In this document: piece after piece, positions 1-10,268 of the stretch
Numbering within the stretch: position 1 is the first letter of the stretch
How the letters are laid out: every line of letters starts with the position of its first letter
Assembly: GCF_000151315.2 (NCBI RefSeq)
Contig: NW_011887295.1
Coordinates: 1,172,173 to 1,236,172 of the forward strand
From: Capsaspora owczarzaki ATCC 30864
Lineage: Eukaryota; Opisthokonta; Filasterea
Direction: 5' to 3'
DNA: 64,000 bases
The notes under the pieces: generated by a model
Databases searched by the model: none
What the model was told of the DNA's origin: nothing
The model's input: the letters and a program-made list of their open reading frames with translations, nothing else
Translations under genes and position numbers: made by a program

Positions 1-22
1 TGATTCACTCAGAAGCCAAGAC

Positions 23-550
23 ATGTCCACGCCCGTTCCGCCGCCACAGCCAGCACAGCCTCGGGCCGCCCGCCCGCCGCAACTGGTCATGGACAACACG
101 CCATGGGATCCCAACTCATCCTCACAGTCGCGTGTTTGGGAAAGCGCCAGCGCCAAAATCTATCGCAAGTCGATGGAAAACCCTTTCGTTCCACTTGGTA
201 AAGCCAGGCAGTCGACGACGCATGTGTTTTGCCTATGCGAGGTCTTCTGATTTGTATGGCATTCTGGTGTTTGTATGTGTGTCTGTGTGGCAGGCATGGC
301 CATGACGACGATTGTGCTCGGCATCGGGATGTACTCGTTCAAGACGGGCAACGCCAAGCTCGGCCAGAACATGATGCGCCTGCGCGTGTTTGCACAAGGT
401 GCGACGATCGCAGCACTGACGGGCGGTGTCATGATGCAGATGGCAAAGGCACAGCAGGCACAGCAGGCACAGCAGGCACAGGTAGAGGCAGAAGCGGCTG
501 CAGCAGCATTGCCAGCACCGACCTCTGCAACCGAGCCAGCCAAGCCATGA
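23..550 (+). CDS. HIG1-domain mitochondrial inner-membrane protein
   Basis: Two exons, 23–197 and 294–550, joined across a GTAAAG…CAG intron, give 143 residues. The join rebuilds the HIG1 signature: NPFVPLG, then a hydrophobic stretch with GMYSFKTGN, then a second hydrophobic stretch after RLRVFAQG. HIG1 proteins (HIGD1/HIGD2, yeast Rcf1/Rcf2) are two-helix inner-membrane proteins that associate with respiratory complexes III and IV. Both membrane segments lie at about residues 60–115. The C-terminal tail is a run of QQA repeats rich in Ala and Glu, probably low-complexity. The ATG at 23 is the first in frame, but only 22 bases lie upstream in the window, so a further 5' exon cannot be excluded. 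The gene converges with the minus-strand gene ending at 878. Confidence 0.85.
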
Positions 551-877
551 GCACTTGCTTTCGGGTGTTGTTTTGGTGGGTTATTGTTGTTGTTTCAAGG
601 ATGCAAAACAATCTACAGCCATGTCGATTTTGGTGGCGGCGAGTGATGTTGTATTTTTTGAAAGCAGGTGTGTTTTGAAAGATTGGGCAACAGCAAATCC
701 GATTTACATTTTACATCAAGTCATCCAAGATAGGCTATGATGCATCATCATCACTATCGTCGTTCGCTGCCGCGCCAGAGCCGGTCCTGCTCACAACAAA
801 CAATCCCAAAAAAGGCACACAGTTAGCGCCAAAAAACAAGGCGTACAAAATGCATGTCCAGCCGAAAAAAAAAAGAC
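551..877. other. Convergent intergenic interval
   Basis: This 327-base stretch holds the 3' ends of two convergent genes. It contains no codon-biased reading frame; an A-rich run (about 865–875) lies next to the stop codon of the minus-strand gene. I see no RNA gene or repeat family in it. Confidence 0.5.
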
Positions 878-3800
878 TCACGAAGCAGCGGCCGCCTTCT
901 TCTTCTTCTTCTTCTTGTTCTTGCTCTTGGCAGCTGTGGCACCTGCATCACCCGAATCGTGATTGACAACTGGTGCGGCAGACGTGGTGTTGGCAACTGC
1001 AGCTGTGGTCTTTTCCGGAGCTGCAGCAGTGGATGCGGCCGGCGTAGCTTTCGGCGAAGTTGGTGTAGCCTTGGGCGAGTTTGGAGTCGACTTGGGCGAG
1101 GCTGGAGCGGCCTTGGGCGATGCTGGAGTGGCTTTGGGCGAGGAACCCGAAGCAGCGTTTCCCGCCTTCTTCTTGCCACCGGCGCTCGGCGAGGAGTTGG
1201 AGTTGGCAGTGTGCGCAGGAGCCGCTGCGCTCACGGGTTTGGCAACGATCGCATCAAAACCGAGATACAGCGCGAAAGGAGAGCCAACATCCAGCAGTGT
1301 GCTGGCGGTCTGAGTTGACACGTCGGCAGAGGCCAAGCCTTCGACGCTGGGAAGCTTTCCGCTGGGTGTGACGAATGTTCTTCGTGGCAACTCGGGGCCG
1401 CAATATGGTGTGGGCATACTTGGGCTCTTGATGAGCTTCAGCGCCGCCGCAGTGCTGATCACGCTTCGTTGCTGTCGCAAAGTGTCCTCGCTGTGTGTCC
1501 ACACACAAACACAAGACGCCAAAGAAGCACATGAGACACACAATCAACAACACAAAATCCAATTAAACCAGCCCAATAGCAAAAAAACAAACATTCGTAC
1601 ATTAACTGCGGCATGAACTGATTCCACTCGGGGTGATGATGCAACATGCCAGCAATGTAATCCGAGCGACCCGATTGCGCAGTGAGCCGCATAAAGTTGA
1701 GCATGAGCAGAATGATGCCGCGCACACTAGTGTCCTTGCTCTCCGTCTTGTAGTGCTGAATCACGCGCGTGACAAACTTGGTGTTGCTGAGCAAAGCACG
1801 GAGGGTGGGCTCGTAGTTGAGTGCCAGCGTGGCGACAAAAAGCCGGAAGAAGATCGCGTGGTAGACGGTGTTGTGGCGGTGTTCGAGCAGGAGATTGAGC
1901 AGCTGTTTCCAAGTGGTGGCGGGAATGGCGATCAGCAGCTGCTCGGCGTGCGGCGGCAATGGGGCTGGGCCCTTGTTTGCCGTGGCAGGCGCCTCAATAG
2001 CGGTGACCATGTCGCACAGTAGACGGGTGAGGTTGAGACGAAGCATGGTGAAGGGCGCGACAGGCGCTGGGAAGGTCGCTGGAGCTGGAGCGGCGGCGCC
2101 TGATTCAGGAACTGTTGCAGCCTTTGCGGGGCGATCGAGTTTGCGCGAGTGATGCGACACAGCACTGACAATGTAGGATCAGGCAGACACATGGCAAAAT
2201 GCCATTGACGTCAGAATGGCCAAAAAAAAGAAAACCCGAAGAAAAATGAACAAAAAGTTGACAACTCCGAACTCGGTCTGGACAAACTTACGCATGAACA
2301 TCCTGGCTTCGCTCGGACATGAGCTTGAGCTTTTCGCAGACGTTCGGAACAATCCGAGCAAAGGTTGTCACTGCTGCAGCGCGCTGGCTGGCGAGACTGA
2401 ACGCCGACATGACCGGCTTCGATCCCAAAGGTGTTGCCGGCTCACTTTGGCTATGTTCATAGTAGAAGGAGCATCATACGTTGAGGTCACAGCCACAGAA
2501 ACAAAGTTATCGATCAAAGCAAAAAAAAAAAAAAGAAGCCACGCCAACACTCCAGAGCAATGAAAAACGCGGTACCTAAACTGGAAAAGGGTGGAGAGAA
2601 TCTCGGCAGCTGCAGCACTTTGCTCATAGGTCTTCAGACTCGGACCAGTCACAGTCTATCCAAAGTTCAGTGAGCACACAACGGACAGCAGAGCGATTTT
2701 GCTGAGTTCGCGTCAACTCCACACTTCCCCGTGCTTACCTGTCCGAGACTGCCGCAAAAGGACTCGAGGCGAGACGAGTCAAGAAACAGTGAACGCGCGA
2801 GAGGATGGCCGGCAAGTGCTTGGAGAGTGTGGTTGAAGCCAGTGGCGACAGTGGCCGCGTTCTCGCCATTGATGGCTTGCGCGACAATGGTGAGGAAGCC
2901 GGTCGCTCGAAGGGCATCCGTAAACTTTCGGACTTGGGTTGGGCGGCCTTTCGCCTCAAAAATGGCGACGATGGCTTCGGAAATGGGAGACTGGTGCAGG
3001 TTGTTGGACATGTCTCGCACGAGCTCGTGGAAAGTGTCCAGCGCGAAGAACGCATCCAACGTCTCCTCTGGCTTGTACTTGAGCAACGCCTGCAAGATGG
3101 CAGTAAAGTGGTAGAGACTACCCTTGGATTTCGGCTGCAATGTGTCGAACAGGCCAGCGACGATGGGCTCCAGCTGCGCATCGACAAAGCGCTTGACCTC
3201 GGCTTCGCGATCGACCATGCGAAGCAAGTTGGTGACTTGATATCCCCGACGCGTTGCAATGTCGTTCGAATGGTTGCGATCAGCCGCTGCTCCGCTTGCA
3301 TCGGTGTCCATCCGCGACACAAAGCCCATCAGCACGGCAGTGGCACCCGGCATCAGCATAAAGTCGCACACGGTCGCCGTGAAGCGCTTGATGGGACTCT
3401 TGAGGTCGAGGAACGCCGTGCACAAATCCACAGCAGTCGATCGCTGCTGCTGCTGCTGCTGCTGCAATGTTGCTGCAGCATCGTCCTGCAACAGCAGCAG
3501 CGGGTCGCGCACGCTCATTGCCTGGATGGCTGTGATCAGGCGTCCAAGCGGCTCGGTCTCGTCGTAGCTCGGATCCTCCTCCTCCTCTGGCACGGGCTCT
3601 GGCCCAAGCTCTGCCTCTGGCTCGGCGTCCGAGAAGTCCGCATCCTCCATCGCGAACGCGGTCCGCTTCGGCCTGTGCTTGAGCCGCCCGTTGTCCCCAG
3701 CCTCATTGTCGTCGTCCTCATCCGAATCCGAGTCCGAGTTGGAGTCGTCCTGGTCGACCTCGCCGCCATCATCATCGTCATCATCATCGTCGTCGTCAGC

Positions 3801-4070
3801 AATGCGAGCATGGAGCACCCTGCGCATCTTGGTCATGGCGCTGCCGCCGCCGCTGCTGGACTTGCCGTTCGTCTTCGCCATTCTGCTGATCGGCGTGCTC
3901 GCGACTGAGCGGTTGGGATTGAAGCCCAGCGCTCGCTCCAGCGCCAGCGGATCGTCGTCAAACCCATCGTCGCCAGTCACATCCATTGCTTCTGCAGCGT
4001 AGTCGAGGTCGCCAGGCACCCGCGTCGCAGGCGGCATTGCTTCGTCCACGTCCGACATGTGCGCGTTCAA
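878..4070 (-). CDS. SAPS-family (SIT4/PP6 regulatory subunit-like) protein
   Basis: Five exons on the minus strand (4070–2739, 2655–2576, 2450–2292, 2164–1601, 1490–878) join in frame to 915 residues. Helical segments resemble the SAPS domain of yeast SAP/PPP6R proteins, which are regulatory subunits of the SIT4/PP6 phosphatase: a segment around ILQALLKYKPEETLDAFF, a later LRLNLTRLLCDMV helix, and a stretch matching the WNNFLH…V.RI…RG.M pattern (here HNTVYHAIFF…FVTRVIQ…VRGIILLMLNF). Oddities are the N-terminus, where the usual short SAPS start is replaced by about 170 acidic residues including ten Asp in a row, a Gln8 run near residue 205, and an SPKAxPA repeat tail ending in poly-Lys. ATG codons at 4070 and 4058 are both possible. 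Assignment rests on pattern resemblance; another HEAT/ARM-like protein is the alternative. Confidence 0.68.
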
Positions 4071-4286
4071 AGAACAAGAAAACGAAAAAAAAAAAAAAAT
4101 TCGACTAAGCTTGCATTCGCTTGCGTTTTCGCGTTTGCTAAGTGCTGCTGTGGTTGAAGTTCCAGTCAGACAATGCCGGTTGAGCTGGGAATAGAGCGTG
4201 TGGGACTACACTGTTCAGGGTGTCGAAGGAGGCAGAGTATACAATTGTACAAAAAACAAAAAAAATAACAAATTCAAAAGCGTGGT

Positions 4287-7200
4287 TCAACCGCGTCCCG
4301 ATGCATCCACAATCCCACGCAAGGCTGCAGGACGCACAAATGCTTGCATGCGAGCAGCCCGAGCCATTTCTTCTTTCGCAGTCGTGGTGGCGTAGCGAGA
4401 GCGCTCGAGTGCAGCAATAACTTTCATTCTGCTAATCAGCTCCGATGCCTCGCCTTTGGTGATTGGGCGAGGGAAGATTGTGTCGACGCTGGGATGATAC
4501 TCGCTGAGCATGTCCATTTGTTTGTCCGTCACAGGCTCTTTGCGCCAAGTGCCATTGGTGTTCAGGAGCGCCTGGATGTCGGGAAACGCATCCCGCAGAT
4601 AGATTTTGGCTTCCTTTTTCGCAAGAGCCAATGACGGCTGCGGCTCGCCGACCTCTTCCACTGGAGGCTTGCGTCGGCGGTCTGTAAAGCGCATTTGCGT
4701 GTGAAACAAGCCTGGTCATCGCAATGACAAGGGACCCCCCCCCCCAAAAAAAAAAACAACAAAAAAACAAAAAAACAAATTAGATAAAGGCAAAAACAAA
4801 ACAAAACCACACGTCCTGAACGCGAGCCGCACAATCAAAGACCTGTACCTAGTCCGTCTTGCTGAATCATGAGATAGCCCTTCAATGGAACGGGACGATA
4901 CCACTTGCCCAAAGAATAGGCAAACCAGCCGTCCATTCGACCACGAAGTTGGCGAGTTGCATCGTACTCTTCTGATTCGGACAAGGAAACGTTGCCAACG
5001 ACCTCGCCAATGAGGAGCTTGAACGCTGCCAACCGTGCATCACCCGGGTCGCAGAGTGCCGCCAGCTGATCGACAGACGTGGCGAGCATGGCAGGCATTC
5101 CCTGTGCTGCAAGATCGTTGACCAGTTTGGCCGCTTCGGTAATGTTTCCACCTGGTGGAGCAAAGAGAATCGAAAACAACCACAAGGCAATCGTGAGTGA
5201 AAAAAAATGCAGCGTTGTCTGAGAAGGCAAACTGTTTGCTCACTTACCGTGCGCATCAAAGCTAGAGTCCAAGCCAACCAAACTTGGAACTACCATCAGC
5301 GAATGCTTGCTGAGTTGGTCAACCACATCGATGACAAGGCAGTCGTCCTTGCTCTCGTGCCTTCGCAAGCCCCGCCCGACCATCTGAGTGAATAAATTGG
5401 CGCTCAGTGTTGGTCGCGCGAGGATGAGGCAGTCGATGCATGGGATGTCGGTGCCTTCGGTGAAGATTCCTGCATCCGAAACAAGAAAGAAAAGAAAATG
5501 AGTGTCCACAAAACAAATAAAGTAGAACATTAAGGCGAACAGATCGATAAGGAACAGCAACAACAGACTCATCTCACCGCAGTTGACCAGCACGGGTAGC
5601 TTCTGCTCCTTGAACAGCCGCACACTTTCGGCTCGATACTCGGCAGTGTGCTGGCTGTGCACAGCGCGCGCCTCAACGCCCTTCTGCACGAACGCCTTCG
5701 CCAGGGATTCAGTGTGGTCGATGCTGATCGCGAAAACTAGAGTGGACTTTCGCACTCCTGTCGCACAAGGTGAACCTAGTGAGTTTCGACAAGAGAAACA
5801 AACGGCAAATCTCGATTCAACTTGAGAGAGGACATACCATGCACACCAGCGAGGTAAGCGTTGACAATGAGCTCGTTTCGTGCTTCGACGTTAATTTCCG
5901 CTGCCAGGTCACTCTCGACAAATTCTTTCCCTCGAAGTCGAACAGCGTTCAGATTGACACTTGTTGAGATGCGACTCGAGCGAATGGGAACTAGCCTGTG
6001 TTGTCCAAATACGAAATTGCAAAACAAACACAAGTCGGTTGAACGAGGCCCAACAAGAATTGCGCTTTCACAGCCGAGAAACATACCACTTTTCATCCCA
6101 CATCTCCTGAATGGTGCGATTGTACACGACCTTGTCAAACACATCCTTGAGATCGCGGTCATTGCGTTGGACAGTCGCCGAGCAGCCCCAAACGACAATG
6201 TGCGAGTCGGGAGACAGGGCGTTCATGTTCTGAAGCACCCGAATGTACGTGTCGGCAGCCGCATGGTGTGCTTCATCCACAATAATCAACTTGAATTCGT
6301 TTGGATCGAATCGCAAGATGCGTTCCGACTCATCCCGTCCCAGCGTGCAGACGCTTGCGACCACAACGTCACAGTCTGGCGGTGCTGAAAACCCAGCCTT
6401 CTCCAATCCAACTTTCTGAGGCGTGCCACACAAGCGGATGGGTAGAGCGAGCGGAGCATACAGGTGAGAGGTCCACAAGCAGACAGAAAAAATGAAAACA
6501 CACACAAACAAAAGAGCAAACACAATATTCACGAAAGAACCGAATCGGGCTTCAGAAAGCAAAAGAAGCCTTACCGCATGGGGATTGAACTTGTGAACTT
6601 GGTGCATGGCTTGCACAAGGAGCTCCTCGCGATGGGCAAGCACGAGCGTTTTGAAGGCCGATGGTTTGGGCTGCGGAAGCTGCTTGATCAAGTTGGCAAA
6701 CACGACCGTCTTGCCAGACCCAACGGGAAGCGAGACAATCATCCGCCGATTCCCATCGGCTACATGCTGCAGGCACTTGTCAATGCACTCAATCTGATAA
6801 GGCCGAAGCGGGGGCGACTCGACCTTGTGAGAACGATCCAGTGGCCCCAAGGTTTTGACCGTGCCGCTTTGTCGCCCGCCTCTTGTCTGCTTGACAACGA
6901 CGTTGAACTTTTCATTGTCCTTGGGTGTCAGCAGCGCGTCAGGATGCTCGGGATGGGCATCATCAGCAGCAGCAGCAGCGGCAGCGGCAGCTCGCTTGGT
7001 CCGTTTCGCCTTCTTGACAGGCTCTGGCGTAGCACTGTCCGATGGAATGGTCGTCGACGCTGTCTCGGCATGAGCATGCTGCTTTCCATCAGAGGGTGTG
7101 TCTCCAGCAGGCAGCGTTGCGACGCTCAATGACGTTGAGAGTTGGTCTGGCTTGGCGGGCGCGCTCGACATTGCCCGGGCAGTGTGAGCCTGTGCCCCCA

Positions 7201-7474
7201 GCAGGCCAAAGCCGCTGTAACTTGTGGCACTATGCCGGCTGCGTTGTTCCAGGGCGGCTCCATGCATGAAAAAGGCGCCATGCGAGCGTCGTCTTGGCGG
7301 CCAACTCGACGCGTGTCGCCGACAGACAGTGAGATGCGGTGACGTGCTCCCTCCCGTCAAGCCACCTTGGAGCAGACTGTGCGGCAAGCTGCATGCCAAT
7401 CCCATCACTGCGGGCAGCGCGGACTGAGCGTGACGCCACGGCAGAGTGGACTTGCGCGCAATCGCTCCAAGCAT
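4287..7474 (-). CDS. IRC3: IRC3-like mitochondrial DEAH-box helicase (SF2)
   Basis: Seven exons (7474–6575, 6415–6087, 5995–5838, 5757–5578, 5469–5248, 5151–4849, 4711–4287) give 838 residues, all with GT–AG ends and consistent phases. Walker A GSGKT is at about residue 252, DEAHH at 347, motif III GCSAT follows, and QMVGRGLRR near 550 is motif VI. The order and the short VDEAHHAAADTY and GRGLRR motifs match yeast Irc3, a mitochondrial double-strand DNA helicase. The first ~100 residues are Arg/Ser-rich with no acidic residues, as expected of a mitochondrial presequence, followed by a basic Ala-rich linker. An ATG at 7474 is the first in frame; the open frame upstream offers only TTG. It is transcribed away from the sugar block and has no obvious link to its neighbours. 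Confidence 0.87.
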
Positions 7475-7666
7475 GTCTTGGCGCCAAAAATCGGAGAAGA
7501 GCCAAGTCTGAGCTACACCGACAAGCAACAGAAAAAAAAAAAGAGCAAAAAGCCTGACTGCACAAATTACAAGTTGGATTTGGATAAGAGGGATTCTATT
7601 GATTGATTGATTGATAGATTGGAGAGTTGACCGTTGCTTTCACAAGTTTCAGAGTCAAAGACTCCA

Positions 7667-7795
7667 ATGGTTTCAAACGAGGAGGGTTTTGGTTTGATTA
7701 CCTTCACCAACCTGATCAACATCATGTGCTTCATGCTCGGAGGCTTTGTGCACTGTTTATGGTTTGGACTCGGTGGCGAAACAGGAGTTGGATGA
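7667..7795 (+). CDS. Possible small hydrophobic protein (42 aa)
   Basis: An ATG at 7667 opens a 42-codon frame ending TGA at 7793–7795. The middle uses strongly host-preferred codons (ACC TTC ACC AAC CTG ATC AAC ATC) and encodes one hydrophobic segment, LINIMCFMLGGFVHCLWFGL, that could be a membrane helix. A TTTCAG sequence just upstream (ending about 7651) could be a splice acceptor, so this may be one exon of a larger gene. I do not recognise a family. The opposite strand is also open, so this may be chance. Confidence 0.28.
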   Translation: MVSNEEGFGLITFTNLINIMCFMLGGFVHCLWFGLGGETGVG

Positions 7796-7796
7796 G

Positions 7797-8113
7797 TCAG
7801 GGCACGAAAACTTGAAAACAGTCGGTGGCTTCATCGCACAACGAGCTCAATGACTCACTTACTGGCTAACTCAGTGACGAACAAAGATCGAGAATGAAAT
7901 GAAATGGCACCATGTTCGACGACAACATACACAAACAGAACAAACCACACCTTGTTGAGCATTCGACGCTTCGGTTTGTTTCTCGCCGCCAAAACGCAGC
8001 TCGCTCTGTTGGAGCACCGACGTCCAAGCTGGGTGAAACTCATTGTGCAACGTAGAGCACAACCCCCCGCAGACTCGATGTTCCACTCGCCAGTACATGT
8101 CAAAAACATTCAT
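7797..8113 (-). CDS. Possible two-exon small protein (75 aa)
   Basis: On the minus strand an ATG at 8113 opens 54 codons ending at 7951, followed by a GTGTGG donor. An acceptor (TTAGCCAG) before 7861 continues the frame to TGA at 7797–7799. The first exon has balanced codons and encodes a Trp/His/Cys-containing sequence beginning MNVFDMYWRVEHRV. No family recognised. The donor is weak and the stop sits 2 bases from that of the plus-strand small ORF, so at most one of the pair need be real. Confidence 0.2.
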
Positions 8114-10268
8114 TTGAAAAACTGCGTGTTTTGTTGTTTTGTTGTTTTTGATGTTTTGACAGGCATGTCAAATTTCGCATTGCAATGCAACCTTTCAAAC
8201 CGCTGCGCTTCGCTTCGCTTTGGCGTCGGCAGCCGTGCCCCGTTTCCCCCCCCCTGAGAATGCTTGAAGACGCAGTTTACAGCATTGCATATCTGCGCTG
8301 CCAACCCACTTGCCTTCTTTGTGCTGACTTTGGCTGGTATGCGCTGCGCCGCCCCTTTTTTGTTGCGGGTTTTTGTGTGTTTTGCCCCAATCAAAAACAG
8401 CCTCGCCTCTCGTTCAATGACGCCTTCTGGATGCGCCTGCGAAACGAGACTGCAAACCATTACATAAATCTGCTCTGGTAAGCGCTCCGCACCCGATGCT
8501 CGAAAAACCCGAGTATGCCGAAACAGAAAGCTCGGTCAGCACTTTTTTTGGCTTCCTGTCATTTTTTTTTTTTTTTTCGGTTTGTCAGTGGTAAGCGGGA
8601 AAAACAAAAAGGCGCACGCTGCTAGTCGCTCCATTCTCGCACATCCTTGCGCACCCCTACATCCCCCTTGTGACTGTGGAGTACACTGGTCTGCTTGGCG
8701 CGTGAGGCAGGGCGGGGGCGGCGCGGGGCGGGGCTGAACGAGCGGCTTTTTGGCAAGTCAGCACGAGGTCGTTTTGCTCTCCAGCCGAGAATGCAGCGCG
8801 CGGCCAGAGCAGTGGACAGAGCGAGAGGAGCGAGACAGAGGCGCCAGGCAGTGGTTGGACCGAGATAAAGAGCCATCCTGGAGGGCTCCCACACGGGTTC
8901 CGAACGCGCGTCAGTCAAAGCCAAACGCCAAGACTTTGTGCGCTTGCTGCAGATTGGTTTGGCAGGTTTTTTGGTTTTTTGATGTTGGAGCGTTTCGAGT
9001 GCTTTTACTCTGGGGGGCTATGGCTTGTCTCGCGCCTTGTCGGCTTGTCACCTCGTCAAGTCGCGCGAGCGTGTGTGTGTGGGGTTCTCGGAGTGTATTT
9101 GGGCGTCACTGCTGTCGACTCCTGCGAGGACCCCACGACTCTGATTTTTGCTTGTCGAGATGGATTGCTGTTCTCGTGCTTCTCGCCTCCCTGCGCTACG
9201 TCCGACGTTGCCGCTCGCGTTTTGTTTGTTGCTGGCGTACCTCCTTTTTTGACATCATTGACGAACACTCTGCCGATGCATCACTCTGGCCAGATGCCTT
9301 GACAACGAAAGTGTGCGCTTTTGAAAGCAAAACAAGAAGGATCTTATTTCGCTGCGCCCTTTTTCACACTCCTTCTCTCACTTCCTGCCTCTGTTCAAAA
9401 AGCTGGCGGAACTCTCCACACAACACTCACAACACGAGGGGGAGAAGGCGGCTGCGGCGGCTGTGAAACCGACGCGCGTGGGTGTTCCAGCGTTTTCGGG
9501 GCTCACTGCGGTCAGATCTTTCGGGCGGTTTTTTGAGCTGCTTCGACTTTGTTGTTGTTGTTGTGCGATGTGGTTTTTTTCTCCCCCAATTAACCAAAGT
9601 GATCACCTCTTGATGTGTTTCATCTTGATTTTCTGGCGGGCGTGAGAGAGTGCGAGTATGACACTTCCTGCAGGGAATGGTGTCATCTCCGTTCTCCAAG
9701 GCTTTTTTCGTTCTCCTGTTCGCCTTGCTGTCGTTCTATTTTACTTTTAAATGTGCAATGAGGGGCTGATGTGCATTTGTTGTTGGTGTTGCTATTGGCT
9801 GTCAATTCGCTTTTGACAAGCAACGAAAAATCGTTAAAAAAACAAAAAAACAACAACAAAAAAAAATCCCGCCCTTCAAACCCCGATTTGGAGTTTGACA
9901 GGTCGCCGAAGCCATCCGCCTATTTCGGCTTCGCTTCCAAAAGCGGTCTTGTCTCACTCATCATTTTTTTCATCACCGCTTTGCTCTTTAGCGCTCTTTG
10001 TGGTCTGCTCTGCTCCTTCCATTGCGGTCGTGACTTCTTCAACAAGGCTCTTTCCTTCTTCTCTTCTCTCTCTCTTTTGTTCTCGCGCTCTACCTCGCCC
10101 TCTCGTGCTACCTCGCCCTCCCTTTTTTTTCTGTTCGTCATTTTCCGACCCTCGCCTTTTTATTTTATTTCCCCTCCTCTTTCTCCTCGCTCCTTCGACC
10201 CTTTTGACCGCAACATTACCGCAGGAACCAACCGCTGCCTATACTCACCCCTTAACAAAAAAAAAACC

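Larger units (their letters stand above)
7475..10268. other. Long intergenic region, T-rich
   Basis: About 2.8 kb between the divergent IRC3-like and epimerase genes. 7601–7620 is a TTGA/GATT micro-repeat. 8220–8255 and 8560–8580 hold C and T runs. 9841–9870 is A-rich. 10040–10190 is a strongly pyrimidine-rich tract (CTCTCT, CCTCGCCC) ending in a TTTTATTTTATTT element about 100 bases before the epimerase ATG, probably its core promoter and 5' UTR. Long open frames here (for example 8750–9466) are Cys/Arg/Ser-rich without host codon bias and are not called. Two weak small coding signals (7667–7795 and 8113–7797) are listed separately. Confidence 0.45.

Noticed and set aside
2805-3908. 367-codon plus-strand open frame
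   Set aside because: Antisense shadow of the first exon of the SAPS-like gene; it contains translations of the acidic and Gln repeat tracts.
8750-9466. 238-codon plus-strand open frame
   Set aside because: Composition is Cys/Arg/Ser/Leu-rich and follows base content; no domain, no codon bias, no conserved motif.
9771-10268. 166-codon N-terminal extension of the epimerase
   Set aside because: The frame is open, but it encodes Lys/Asn and Ser/Phe low-complexity from A-rich and CT-rich DNA, which looks like leader; the ATG at 10269 gives a sensible start.
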